Below, one piece after another: positions 30,049-38,443 of a DNA stretch of 64,000 nucleotides (positions are counted from its first letter, which is position 1; every line of letters begins with the position of its first letter). The stretch comes from Candidatus Leptovillus gracilis. Its GTDB lineage: Bacteria > Chloroflexota > Anaerolineae > Promineifilales > Promineifilaceae. The stretch covers positions 1 through 64,000 of the forward strand of contig JADJXA010000014.1 in assembly GCA_016716065.1 (NCBI GenBank). The letters are read 5' to 3'. A program made the translations under genes and the position numbers. Below the pieces are notes generated by a model, which searched no databases, was not told the DNA's origin, and was given only the letters and a program-made list of their open reading frames with translations.

Positions 30049-33018
30049 CTAAAAGCCTTCCAACTGCGACAAGTCGGCGACGTTTTCGGCCAGGGCGGCG
30101 ATGTGTTGCAGCAAAGCCAGACGGTTTTCGCGCACGGCCGTATCCTCGTCCATCACCAGCACACCATCAAAAAAGCGGCTGATGGCCGGTTGCAGCGTCC
30201 GCAGCCCGACCACCAGAGCGGCCACCGTGCCATTCTGGGTCGGCTTCACAGCGGCGTAAGCGGCGGCCAGCGCCTGCTCTTCCGGCAGGGCAAAGGCATT
30301 CGGGCGCAAAACAAAGGCGGCCGGTTGGGTGCGGGTGATGCGCACACAGCGGGCATAAGCGTCTAACAAACTCTCCCAGTCGGCAGTGGTAATGGCTTGT
30401 TGCAGGGCAACGGCCGTCGTCAGAGCTGCATAGGGGTTGTAAGCCTGCACCGCCAACACCGCCTTCACCACACTGGCCGGCAGGTTACGTTCACGCAGCA
30501 AAACTTCCTGACGGCCGTTTACAAACGCCAACACCTCGGCCTGGACACGGCCGTCAAACGCAACTGGCTGAAGCGCGCCGGCGGCCGCCAGCGCCACCCG
30601 CAAATCAAAGGAAATCTCATGGGCCACCAGATTCTCAATCAGTTGAATAGCCGCTCGGCGCAAGGCAAAGGGGTCGTTGGAGCCTTTGGGCGCCAGACCG
30701 GCGGCAAACAGCCCGGCCAGACTATCCAACCGGTCCGCCAGGGCCAGGGCCAGCCCTGGTTTGGTGCGGCTGACACTACGATATTGCTCGGCCAGGGCCA
30801 GGGCAACCGCTTCGGGTTCACCGCTGCGCCGGGCGTAATGGGCGCCCATCACCCCTTGCAGCGAGGTCATTTCCACGACCAATTCGGTCGCCAGGTCGGC
30901 CTTGGCGAGGGCAGCGGCGCGGGTGGCAGCGGCCGTTTCCCCCGGCGTCAGCCCGACCATCCCGGCGATAATCGGCGTCAGCATTTCCAACCGCTGCACC
31001 TTGTCCAGCATGGAACCCAGGTCGGCCTGGAAGGTCAATGTCGCCAGCCGGGGCAAAAAATCAGCCAGGGTGTGCTTTATATCGCTCTTGTAGAAAAATT
31101 CGGCGTCGGCAAAGCGGGCGCGGATGACATGCTCGTTGCCGTCTACCACCAGGTTGAGGTGCCTTTCGTCGCCATTGCGCACGGCGATGAAATAGGGCAG
31201 CAAACGGCCGTCTTCACTATACACCGGGAAATAGCGCTGATGTTTGCGCATCACCGCCACCAGCACTTCATCCGGCAGAGCCAGGAAGCGCTCTTCAAAC
31301 TGGCCGCGCATGGGCGTGGGGCGTTCTACCAGGTTGGCCACTTCCTCCAGCAGGTCGGGGTCATCGGGGATGCTGCCTTTCTTTTCAGCGGCTAATTTGG
31401 TGGCGACGGCCGTAATTGCCTCTTTGCGCTTCTCCTTGTCCAGGATAATGCCATTTTTGCGCATCACCACCGCATACTGCGCGGCGTCGGTGATGGGTAT
31501 TTCCGGCGAATCGTAGGGGCGCAGGCCACGGCTGACCCGCCCGCTGAACACATCGGCAAACTCAAAGGGCACAACATCCGGGCCATACAGAGCCACCAGC
31601 CAGCGGATGGGGCGGCTAAAAGCGACGTTGCTGCGATTCCAGCGCATCCCACGAGTGAACTTGAGGCTGGCAATCAACTCCGGCATTTCGGCTGCCAGGA
31701 CGCCGGCCGTTGGCTGCCCTTCTTCACGCACCACAGCGGCCACATAACGCTTGTCCCCTTCTTCGATGATTTGCAAATCGGCCACATCCACGCCCTTACC
31801 ACGCGCAAAACCATGCGCGGCCGGGGTAGGATTGCTGTTGGCGTCGAAGGCGCGGTCGGCCGGCGGCCCTTTGACCACCGTTTCCAGGTCGGATTGGCGG
31901 CCTTCCAGCCGATGGACCAGCACGGCCAGGCGGCGCGGCGTGCCGCTGACTTCCACACGGTCATAGTGCAGCCGCAGCCGGTCGAAGGCGGCGGGGACGA
32001 GGTCGCGCAGCTGGCGCACGGCCGTATCCAGATCACCCACCGGCAGTTCTTCTGTACCTATTTCCAGCAAAAAGGTTTGCGGTTGTTCGATCTGGGCGAA
32101 TTGAATGATGTGGCCTGAGCGATCTTGGGCGGGTTCCGGCCATGCCTGGGTGAAGGGGAATTGCAGCGTCTCTCGCTGCGCCAGATAAAGGCTGGTAATT
32201 TGCCGGGCGACATTGCGCATCCGGTGGAAATAATTAGCCCGCTCGGTCACGCCAATCGCGCCCCGCGTGTCTAATACGTTGAACATGTGGGAACATTTCA
32301 GGTTGAAATCGTGGGCTGGCAAGACCAGACCGGCGGCGATGCAGCGTTTGGCCTCGTTTTCATAATGGTCGTACACCTGGCGGATGGCCTCCACGTCGGC
32401 GACGTTGAAGTAATATTGGCAGTGTTCAATTTCGCTTTGCAGCAGCAGGTCGCCGTAGGGAATGCCCGCACCGTAATTGATCTCCCACACGCTGTTGACG
32501 CCTTGCAGCGCCAGAGCGATGCGGTCCAAACCGTAGGTAATTTCCACGGCCACCGGGTCCAGGTTCAAACCGCCAGCCTGCTGGAAGTAGGTGAATTGGG
32601 TGATTTCTTGCCCGTCTAACCACACTTCCCAGCCCAGACCCCAGGCGCCCAGGGCCGGGCTTTCCCAGTTGTCTTCGACGAAGCGAATGTCGTGGCGCAG
32701 GGGGTCTATGCCGATGGCTTCCAGGCTCTTGAGGTACAGCTCTTGTGGATTGCCAGGATCGGGCTTGAGGATGACCTGGAGTTGGTGGTGCATTTGCATC
32801 CGGTTGGGGTTGTCACCAAAACGGCCGTCATCGGGCCGGATGCTAGGTTCCACGTAAACCACGTTCCACGATTCCGGGCCAAGCACCCGCAGCGAGGTGG
32901 CCGGGTTCATGGTTCCCGCGCCCACTTGCACGTTGTAGGGCTGCTGCACCAGGCAGCCCTGGTCTTTCCAATAGGCGAGTAAGCGAAGAATGATGTCCTG
33001 AAAGCTGAGTTTGCTCAT
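30049..33018 (-). CDS. glyQS: Glycyl-tRNA synthetase, alpha and beta subunits fused
   Basis: This is the bacterial alpha2beta2-type glycyl-tRNA synthetase encoded as one 989-residue chain. Residues 1 to about 300 are the alpha subunit (class II core, with SFQDIILRLLAYWKDQGCL near the start and AVEITYGLDRIA). From about 313 (FLLEIGTEELPVGDL) the beta subunit follows, with its HD-like and tRNA-binding parts and a C-terminal DALR-like anticodon domain. In most bacteria these are two genes, glyQ and glyS; natural fusions are known, for instance in chlamydiae. No internal stop or frameshift is seen. It has its own extended -10 promoter. Confidence 0.95.
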   Translation of the reverse strand: MSKLSFQDIILRLLAYWKDQGCLVQQPYNVQVGAGTMNPATSLRVLGPESWNVVYVEPSIRPDDGRFGDNPNRMQMHHQLQVILKPDPGNPQELYLKSLEAIGIDPLRHDIRFVEDNWESPALGAWGLGWEVWLDGQEITQFTYFQQAGGLNLDPVAVEITYGLDRIALALQGVNSVWEINYGAGIPYGDLLLQSEIEHCQYYFNVADVEAIRQVYDHYENEAKRCIAAGLVLPAHDFNLKCSHMFNVLDTRGAIGVTERANYFHRMRNVARQITSLYLAQRETLQFPFTQAWPEPAQDRSGHIIQFAQIEQPQTFLLEIGTEELPVGDLDTAVRQLRDLVPAAFDRLRLHYDRVEVSGTPRRLAVLVHRLEGRQSDLETVVKGPPADRAFDANSNPTPAAHGFARGKGVDVADLQIIEEGDKRYVAAVVREEGQPTAGVLAAEMPELIASLKFTRGMRWNRSNVAFSRPIRWLVALYGPDVVPFEFADVFSGRVSRGLRPYDSPEIPITDAAQYAVVMRKNGIILDKEKRKEAITAVATKLAAEKKGSIPDDPDLLEEVANLVERPTPMRGQFEERFLALPDEVLVAVMRKHQRYFPVYSEDGRLLPYFIAVRNGDERHLNLVVDGNEHVIRARFADAEFFYKSDIKHTLADFLPRLATLTFQADLGSMLDKVQRLEMLTPIIAGMVGLTPGETAAATRAAALAKADLATELVVEMTSLQGVMGAHYARRSGEPEAVALALAEQYRSVSRTKPGLALALADRLDSLAGLFAAGLAPKGSNDPFALRRAAIQLIENLVAHEISFDLRVALAAAGALQPVAFDGRVQAEVLAFVNGRQEVLLRERNLPASVVKAVLAVQAYNPYAALTTAVALQQAITTADWESLLDAYARCVRITRTQPAAFVLRPNAFALPEEQALAAAYAAVKPTQNGTVAALVVGLRTLQPAISRFFDGVLVMDEDTAVRENRLALLQHIAALAENVADLSQLEGF

Positions 33019-33075
33019 AACATACCTTTGTCGTCAACGGCGCGTCGCCGGGATTTTTTGCTGCTAAGGTGGAGG

Positions 33076-33085
33076 ATTATAACAT
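33076..33085 (-). promoter_or_regulatory. Extended -10 promoter of glyQS
   Basis: On the minus strand the sequence ATGTTATAAT contains TGT-TATAAT, an extended -10 element, 58 bp before the glyQS start. No convincing -35 is present. Confidence 0.45.
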
Positions 33086-33130
33086 AGGCCGGATGCCCGG
33101 TCATTTTTTGATGGAGAGAGCGGGCTTGTT

Positions 33131-33913
33131 TTATTCTTCTGGGGCGAAGAGGGCAGCTTCGCGGCGGAGGCGGTGCAGGAAGTCTACAGATTTGAGGTGG
33201 CGCTCGAGGATGTGGGCGATGTAACCGTGCATGTTGATTTCTAGCTCGTGGTGCAACGGCCGTTTCAGTTGCAGCGCTTGCACGGTTTCCCAGGGGCGGC
33301 TTTGCAGATAGCGTAAGACTTTGACGGCGACGGCCGTTATCGGCCGGGCGTGGCGGTCGGCGGCGTGGCAGTTGGGGCAGAGAAGCCCACCCAGGTCGTC
33401 GCTAAAAAACTGGTCTTGTTCTTGAATCGGTGCGTCGCAGGCCAGGCAGTTAAACAGCTGCGGCTGGAAGCCAGACAGACCCAGCAAACGCAGCTCATAA
33501 TAGCGCGTCACCAGACGCACGTCTGCGGTGGCGGCCAGCCGGGCCAGCGTGTCGGCCAATAAATTGTAGAGGCTGACGTTTTGGCCTTCTTCCACCGTCA
33601 GGCGGTCCAGCAGTTCCACCACGTAGGCGGCGTAGGTGGTGCGCACCAGATCATCGCGCAGCGCCGGATAAGATTCCGCCATTTCCGCCTGAGTAATCAC
33701 GTCCAGGTCGTGCCCTTTAGCCAGCAGAAATTGGGTGCGCATGAACAGTTCCACGTGGCCGGTCTTGCGGCTCTGCGGTTTGCGCGCCCCTTTGGCAATG
33801 GCCTGTAACTTGCCGAAATCCCGGGTATAGAGAGTCAGCAGGCGGTCAGCCTCACCAAAATCGGTGCGTTTGAGGACGATGGCCTCGGTGCGGAAAGTGC
33901 GTTCTCTGGACAT
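33131..33913 (-). CDS. recO: DNA repair protein RecO
   Basis: RecO anneals single strands and helps RecR load RecA in gap repair. The start is set at MSRERTF (ATG 33913); the frame is open further upstream but that part overlaps cdd and the nested inverted repeat. The 260 residues have the N-terminal OB fold (TEAIVLKRTDFGEADRLLTLYT...GKLQAIAKGARK) and a helical domain with a zinc site (CLACDAPI...GLLCPNC). Its partner recR is also in this window, 4 kb away. Normal length. Confidence 0.93.
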   Translation of the reverse strand: MSRERTFRTEAIVLKRTDFGEADRLLTLYTRDFGKLQAIAKGARKPQSRKTGHVELFMRTQFLLAKGHDLDVITQAEMAESYPALRDDLVRTTYAAYVVELLDRLTVEEGQNVSLYNLLADTLARLAATADVRLVTRYYELRLLGLSGFQPQLFNCLACDAPIQEQDQFFSDDLGGLLCPNCHAADRHARPITAVAVKVLRYLQSRPWETVQALQLKRPLHHELEINMHGYIAHILERHLKSVDFLHRLRREAALFAPEE

Positions 33914-33945
33914 GGTTTGTGAAGAGACAAGAGATTGAGAGACGG

Positions 33946-34014
33946 GGAGACTGGGAGACAAGGAGACTAGGAGACAGTCTCCCGTTCTCCTAGTCTCCCG
34001 TTCTCCCAGTCTCC
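33946..34014. repeat. Two nested perfect 13-bp inverted repeats
   Basis: GGAGACTGGGAGA (33946-33958) pairs with TCTCCCAGTCTCC (34002-34014), and inside it GGAGACTAGGAGA (33962-33974) pairs with TCTCCTAGTCTCC (33986-33998). The structure covers the 3' end of cdd and the gap to recO. It can fold into one long hairpin in the cdd-recO transcript. Confidence 0.8.
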
Positions 34015-34406
34015 AAATGTTCCGGGCCGAAGTGGTCGGGGAGGAGGGTATAGAGGGTGGTGTCACGGCCGTTTCCCTTATCATCCACCAACCATACTGG
34101 TACATCATCGGCAAATTCGGCCAATACCTGGCGGCAGGCGCCGCAGGGCGACCCGGCGTTTGCGGTGCAGACGGCCACCGCCACGATTTCGCCGCGCCCT
34201 TCGGAGACCATTTTGAAAACGGCCGTTCGCTCAGCGCAAATAGACAGCCCATAGGAGGCATTTTCTACGTTGACGCCGGTGTAGATACGGCCGTCTGCCA
34301 GCAAAATTGCCGCGCCGACGCGGTAACGGGAATAAGGCGCATAGGCGTTCTGCCGCACCTCGCGGGCAGCCTGGATAAGTTTGTCGCGTAGTTCAGGAGA
34401 AATCAT
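33990..34406 (-). CDS. cdd: Cytidine deaminase
   Basis: The enzyme deaminates cytidine and deoxycytidine for pyrimidine salvage. The 138 residues have the zinc-binding signature: Cys with the catalytic Glu in CAERTAVF, and two Cys in PCGACRQV. The N-terminal substrate-binding segment is APYSRYRVGAAIL and NVENASYG. The last ten or so codons run into the nested inverted repeat (HLETGRTGD end), so the C-terminus may have been reshaped by that repeat. It lies upstream of recO on the same strand. Confidence 0.93.
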   Translation of the reverse strand: MISPELRDKLIQAAREVRQNAYAPYSRYRVGAAILLADGRIYTGVNVENASYGLSICAERTAVFKMVSEGRGEIVAVAVCTANAGSPCGACRQVLAEFADDVPVWLVDDKGNGRDTTLYTLLPDHFGPEHLETGRTGD

Positions 34407-34431
34407 GTGATCTCGGATTTCGGATGGTTTG

Positions 34432-34671
34432 CTAATGAGTTATCAGGGGAGGTGTAGTTAGCTGGTAAATTGCCGGGCGGTACTTTGGCTCAGGTACAAG
34501 TTTGCCACTGGCGTGCGCGGTTTCTAGCCAGGCTTCTTTGGCAATTTGCACTTCACGCAAAGCCTCCTCCGGCGTCTCGCCAAATGCAGAACAAAAATGC
34601 AAATCTGGAATGTCGGCGATATAACCACTGTCTTCTTCAGAATAAAAAATGCTAATAAAATAATCTTGCAT
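34432..34671 (-). CDS. hicB: HicB-family antitoxin
   Basis: The start is ATG 34671 (GAGG six nt upstream), directly after the stop of the hicA frame. The 79-residue protein has the typical HicB fold: DYFISIFYSEEDSGYIADIPDLHFCSAFGETPEEALREV in part, a degenerate RNase-H-like domain that binds HicA. No separate DNA-binding domain is present at the C-terminus, which ends in a short PEPKYRPAIYQ tail. Its toxin partner just upstream is frameshifted, so this may now be an orphan antitoxin. Confidence 0.85.
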   Translation of the reverse strand: MQDYFISIFYSEEDSGYIADIPDLHFCSAFGETPEEALREVQIAKEAWLETAHASGKLVPEPKYRPAIYQLTTPPLITH

Positions 34672-34672
34672 G

Positions 34673-34919
34673 TTAATCCTCAAGTTCCAGACTGTACTGC
34701 TCAACAAGCTGCAAAAACTGGCGGATTTGATAAGGCTTGATCTGTCCTCGACTACTTTGCAGGTTCAAGATTTCGGGAATATTGGTGTTCAAAGATATGA
34801 TGACTGCCACGTATTCTTGATAACTGAAACCCAAACGCTTCAACCAGGGTAACAAAATCGGCAACACGTATGTTTTTGGAGCCAGAAAGCACTTTCTCTA
34901 AAAGTTTTTGCTTATACAT
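34673..34919 (-). pseudogene. hicA: hicA-type mRNA interferase toxin, frameshifted
   Basis: From ATG 34919 the frame reads MYKQKLLEKVLSGSKN... and contains the HicA core GFQLSRIRGSHHIFEH with the catalytic His, then leaves frame near 34784. The neighbouring frame continues the family: NIPEILNLQSSRGQIKPYQI, ending in YSLELED at 34673. Between start and stop are 247 nt, one more than a multiple of three. So one inserted base or two deleted bases split the gene after Glu-His. Read as it stands, the toxin would stop within a dozen codons after the catalytic His. It is either a decayed toxin or, less likely, a sequencing error or recoding site. Confidence 0.8.
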
Positions 34920-34959
34920 GCCTGATGATAGTGTAGCACAAGCAAGTGTGGTTGCGGTT

Positions 34960-35982
34960 TTAATTCAGATAATTCACGGCCGTAACAACTGCTTCGTCAG
35001 CAATCACCCTGTTTTCCACAACCGCTTGCTCGATGTGGCAGCCGTTGCCGACCTGGGCGTTGCGCACGATGGCGTTGGGGCCAATCACGCAATCTGCGCC
35101 GATGGTGGTGTGGCCTTGCAGATAAGTATTGGGCCAGATGACCGTATCTTGCCCGATGGTGACGTCCTGGTCTATGTAGGTGGCGTCGGGGTCCACCAGC
35201 GTGACACCGTTGTCCAGCCAGCGGCGGTTGGCGCGGCGGCGGAATGCTTTCTCCACCAGCACCATCTCGGCGCGGGTTCCGGCTCCCAGGCACTCGTCGG
35301 GGTCGTCGGTGGTGATGGCTTCCACCAGCCGACCCTGGTCAATCGCCAGCCCGATCATATCGGTGAGGTAATACTCGGGGCCGCTGCGCGCCTGGCGCAG
35401 CGGCAGGTGGTGGATGTTGGTCCACAGCCAGTCGGCGGCGAAACAGTAGACGCCGGCGTTAAGTTCGCGGATAGCCAGCAGGCTGGCCGGGTCTGGCCGC
35501 TGCCGCGCTTCGGCGACTTCGACAATTTCCCGGACACGGCCGTTTTCATCGCGTACAACACGGCCGTAAGAAGAACCAGGCTCGCCCATCACCGACAACA
35601 TCACCACAGCCGCGCCGCTCTGGACCTGCGTCTGCGACAGGCGAACCATCGTTTCGGCGCGCAGCAGGGGCATATCGCCATAGGCGACGATCACTTGTTG
35701 GCTGCGGCCGTGCAGCAAATCAGCCGCCATCATCGCCGCGTGGCCGGTTCCCAACTGCTCGGCCTGAACCACATAGTCCGCCCGGTCGCCAATCAGCCCT
35801 TGCACACCTGCTTTGCCCGGCCCAACCACCAACACCGGCAGGCAGTCGGCTACCGTTTCGGCCGCTTCAAAAACGTGCCGCACCATCGGTTTGCCGCCCA
35901 CTTCGTGTAAAATCTTCTGCGTCTTCGACTGCATCCGGGTCCCTTGCCCGGCTGCCAGCAAAACAACTGCCAGTTTGTTCAT
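34960..35982 (-). CDS. GlmU-like nucleotidyltransferase, short form without full acetyltransferase domain
   Basis: The N-terminal 230 residues match the UDP-N-acetylglucosamine pyrophosphorylase half of GlmU: VVLLAAGQGTRM at the start, then QLGTGHA, GDMPL and LNAGVY. The protein has 340 residues from ATG 35982, against about 456 for full GlmU. After the uridylyltransferase come only a few left-handed beta-helix turns (IGQDTVIWPNTYL...IGADCVIGPNAIV), and the acetyltransferase active-site part is missing. So it would make UDP-sugar but not acetylate glucosamine 1-phosphate. A plain sugar-1-phosphate nucleotidyltransferase is the alternative. Start codon context is weak. Confidence 0.75.
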   Translation of the reverse strand: MNKLAVVLLAAGQGTRMQSKTQKILHEVGGKPMVRHVFEAAETVADCLPVLVVGPGKAGVQGLIGDRADYVVQAEQLGTGHAAMMAADLLHGRSQQVIVAYGDMPLLRAETMVRLSQTQVQSGAAVVMLSVMGEPGSSYGRVVRDENGRVREIVEVAEARQRPDPASLLAIRELNAGVYCFAADWLWTNIHHLPLRQARSGPEYYLTDMIGLAIDQGRLVEAITTDDPDECLGAGTRAEMVLVEKAFRRRANRRWLDNGVTLVDPDATYIDQDVTIGQDTVIWPNTYLQGHTTIGADCVIGPNAIVRNAQVGNGCHIEQAVVENRVIADEAVVTAVNYLN

Positions 35983-36036
35983 AAACCTCTTTGTCAGTGC
36001 GAGTGTCAGCAAGCCGCTGCTGGTTTGATGGGCGAT

Positions 36037-36423
36037 TCAGTGTGTCTGGGTGGGCGCTGCCAACAACATGTCGCGAATGTACTGCAATAAATCTTGCACT
36101 TTAAACGGTTTGACCATGTAATGTTGGGCGCCGGCCGCTAACCCGGCGTATTCGGCAGACACATCTGCCCTGGAGCTTAAAAAAATGATGGGGAGATCTT
36201 TAAATTGTGGGTTGGTCCGAATTTGTTGGAGTGTGCTAAAACCATCAAGGTTGGGCATGAGTACATCCAGGACAACCAGATCAGGCCGTACCCTGGAAAG
36301 CTGCCTTAAAGCATCCAACCCATCTTCAGCTTCAACCACCTCGTGCCCATCATGGGTTAGAACAAATTGCAACAATTTGCGCGTATGTTGGTCATCGTCT
36401 ACTACCAGTATCACCGCACACAT
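36037..36423 (-). CDS. Single-domain response regulator
   Basis: This 128-residue receiver domain has the acidic pair in VVDDDQHTR, the phospho-acceptor Asp in LVVLDVLMP, Ser in FLSSRAD and Lys in MVKPF, all expected positions. No output domain follows, so it acts through protein contact, as in CheY- or Spo0F-type relays. ATG 36423 has AAGGGA upstream; a TTG at 36441 is less likely. No histidine kinase is adjacent; one is found at 48425-49552. Confidence 0.9.
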   Translation of the reverse strand: MCAVILVVDDDQHTRKLLQFVLTHDGHEVVEAEDGLDALRQLSRVRPDLVVLDVLMPNLDGFSTLQQIRTNPQFKDLPIIFLSSRADVSAEYAGLAAGAQHYMVKPFKVQDLLQYIRDMLLAAPTQTH

Positions 36424-36619
36424 TTCGTTTTTCCCTTGCAAACTGCTAGATATAGGTGTCCACAGGTGGGCAAATTCTGCTTTTACGTAAAGCTGTTGCT
36501 GCCATCCTGAGAATGAGATCTGTCAGTCAAACAGGATGTTGGCTGTGATTGTTAGGGTGTCAAAGGGCCGGTTGGAAGAGTGTGAGGTGCGGTGCAAATT
36601 TGCCCAGAACATTATAAAC

Positions 36620-36648
36620 CAAAAAAACGGCCGGGGGAAACGGCCGTT
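36620..36648 (-). terminator. Intrinsic terminator of the HD-domain gene
   Basis: On the minus strand AACGGCCG and CGGCCGTT (36641-36648 and 36626-36633) pair around a 7-nt loop and run into seven T. One arm is an octamer copy. It lies 32 bp after the stop of the HD gene. Confidence 0.75.
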
Positions 36649-36680
36649 TCTAAACGGGTATCTATCGTTTTGCCACTGGC

Positions 36681-37106
36681 CTACATTTGGTCTGTCAACA
36701 AACGCCAGGCGCGATGGTATTTTTCCAGGCGCTCCAGGTCTTTGGGGGTGATGGCCGGCAGACGGCGCGTATCCATATTGTCCACCAGATCGGCCAGTTT
36801 GACTTTGACAGCCAGGGGATTGGGCCGCAGCCGTTCGATAAAGGCTTCATACGTTTCATCGGCGTGGCGGCTGACAGCGGCAACGGCCGTAATCACCTCG
36901 TCGCCAAATCCCGCCTGACGCAGGTCGTCCAGCGTGGATGGACTGTCTTCAACAACATCGTGGAGGACGGCCGTTATCATCTCCGTCTCGGTTTCCATTT
37001 GCATCATTAAACGGAGCGGGTGCAAGATATACGGCCGTCCGCCTCTGTCTTGTTGGCCGGTGTGGGCTTGAATGGCAATGGATAGGGCTGTGTCTAAATC
37101 GGACAT
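36681..37106 (-). CDS. HD-domain phosphohydrolase, SpoT/MESH1-like
   Basis: This 141-residue protein has the HD-type metal ligands: His in AIQAHTGQQDRGG...YILHPLR, HD in VLHDVVEDS and Asp in KLADLVDNM. This order is that of the hydrolase domain of RelA/SpoT and of small MESH1-type (p)ppGpp hydrolases. No synthetase, TGS or ACT domain is present. A role in hydrolysing (p)ppGpp or another nucleotide is likely from family knowledge, but substrate is not proven. The start ATG 37106 has GGAG nine nt upstream. It is monocistronic and ends at its own terminator. Confidence 0.8.
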   Translation of the reverse strand: MSDLDTALSIAIQAHTGQQDRGGRPYILHPLRLMMQMETETEMITAVLHDVVEDSPSTLDDLRQAGFGDEVITAVAAVSRHADETYEAFIERLRPNPLAVKVKLADLVDNMDTRRLPAITPKDLERLEKYHRAWRLLTDQM

Positions 37107-37220
37107 GGGTCGGTTCTCCAACTACAAAATCTGCGCATAATTTCCCGCCAACGCGCAAAACATCCCTGTTCCGTAAAAAAAAGACTGATTCAAAATAAAT
37201 CTTGAACCAGTCTTTGGCTG

Positions 37221-37292
37221 CTGCGGTGCTAGGATTCGAACCTAGGAATGGCGGATTCAAAGTCCGCTGCCTTACCGCTTGGCGACACCGCA
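37221..37292 (-). tRNA. tRNA-Gln(TTG)
   Basis: The 72-nt sequence on the minus strand folds as a normal tRNA: acceptor TGCGGTG/CACCGCA, D-arm GCC-AAGCGGTAA-GGC, anticodon stem GCGGA/TCCGC with loop CTTTGAA (anticodon TTG), T-arm CTAGG-TTCGAAT-CCTAG. CCA is not encoded. It is intact and stands between the HD gene and recR. Confidence 0.93.
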
Positions 37293-37375
37293 ATGACAGA
37301 CGGGAATGCTAACACAAGGTAACGGAGTAGGCAAGCGCTTTAAGTCGTCAACGGGAATCGTCAATCATCACTGCC

Positions 37376-37981
37376 TTACATTTCTTGCCGGCCGTCCATG
37401 GCCCGCCCCAGAGTAATTTCGTCGGTATATTCCAGGTCGCCGCCGACGGGCAAGCCACGCGCCAGGCGTGTAAGGCGCAGGCCGGTACGCGCCAGACGGC
37501 GCTGCAAATATAAGGAGGTGGATTCTCCTTCCAGCGTGGGGTTGGTCGCCAGAACAATTTCCCGGAAGTGGCCTTGTTCCACCCGCTCCACCAGCTCGGC
37601 GATGCGCAAATCTTCCGGCCCTACACCCTCAACAGGCGAGATAGCGCCGTGGAGGACGTGGTAACGGCCGTTAAACGCCCGCGACCGTTCAATAGCTACC
37701 ACGTCCAACGGCTCCTCCACCACGCAGAGGATGGCCGGGTCCCGACCGGCGTCCTGGCAAATCACACAGGGATCGTCCTCGGTGATGTTGAAGCAAACCG
37801 AACAAAAGCGCGTCCGTTCCTTCAGGTCTAGCAGCGCCTGCGCCAGGTCAGTGGTTTGCTCCTTGCCGGAGCGCAGCAAATAAAACGTCAACCGCGCCGC
37901 CGATTTCGGGCCAATGCCCGGCAGCCGTCCCAGTTCATTAATCAGCTTTTGCACCGGCTGAGGCAACACATTTTGCGCCAC
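37376..37981 (-). CDS. recR: Recombination protein RecR
   Basis: RecR forms a ring clamp with RecO to help RecA loading at gaps. The 201 residues have an N-terminal helix-hairpin-helix (LPGIGPKSAARL), a four-Cys zinc finger (Cys60, 63, 72, 75), a Toprim domain with VVEEPLDVVAIE, and a Walker-B-like C-terminal part. It begins 2 bp after the stop of ybaB, in the conserved order dnaX-ybaB-recR. Confidence 0.97.
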   Translation of the reverse strand: MAQNVLPQPVQKLINELGRLPGIGPKSAARLTFYLLRSGKEQTTDLAQALLDLKERTRFCSVCFNITEDDPCVICQDAGRDPAILCVVEEPLDVVAIERSRAFNGRYHVLHGAISPVEGVGPEDLRIAELVERVEQGHFREIVLATNPTLEGESTSLYLQRRLARTGLRLTRLARGLPVGGDLEYTDEITLGRAMDGRQEM

Positions 37982-37983
37982 GT

Positions 37984-38367
37984 TTACAGACCGCCTAAGC
38001 CACCCAACAAATCATTCAAACCGCCACCCAACCCGCCGGTAATGCTTTCCATACGCTGCGCCGACATTGCCTGGGATTGCTCGATGGCTGAGTTAACGGC
38101 CGCTACCAGTAAATCTTGCAGCATCTCCACGTCTTCGGCGTTCAGCAGTTCCGGATCAATCGTCAGCGATTGCAGCCGCTGATGGCCGCTGATGACGATG
38201 GAAATGGCCCCGCCGCCGGCCGTTACGGTGATCATTTCGTGGGCCAACGCTTCTTGCGTTTCGGCCATTTGCTGCTGCATCGCTTGCATCTGCGATAACA
38301 TATTTTGTGGATTCATCTGCTTGTTTTTTCCTCCAGCCACATTTCGTTGAAAAGATCGTTTTGACAT
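37984..38367 (-). CDS. YbaB/EbfC nucleoid-associated protein
   Basis: This 127-residue DNA-binding protein has the family form: a long N-terminal helix (MLSQMQAMQQQMAETQEALA), then VTAGGGAISIVISGHQRLQSLTIDPELL, and a C-terminal helix with a glycine-rich tail (LGGGLNDLLGGLGGL). ATG 38367 has AAGGA upstream; MNPQN (38316) with GGAGGA at longer distance is the alternative start. It sits between dnaX and recR, a very common arrangement. Confidence 0.92.
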   Translation of the reverse strand: MSKRSFQRNVAGGKNKQMNPQNMLSQMQAMQQQMAETQEALAHEMITVTAGGGAISIVISGHQRLQSLTIDPELLNAEDVEMLQDLLVAAVNSAIEQSQAMSAQRMESITGGLGGGLNDLLGGLGGL

Positions 38368-38443
38368 GGTTGTTCCTTTTAGTTGATAGTTGCTAGCTGA
38401 TAGTTGGGAGTTGTTCGTAAAATGAACAACGCCCAATTATCAA

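Noticed and set aside
33914..34261. N-terminal extension of recO
   Set aside because: The extra 116 codons overlap cdd in another frame and contain the inverted repeat; RecO normally starts at the MSRERTF position.
34673..34867. Separate 64-residue gene upstream of hicB
   Set aside because: Its C-terminal half matches the end of HicA while its N-terminal half does not; the matching N-terminal half is in another frame, so it is part of a frameshifted hicA.
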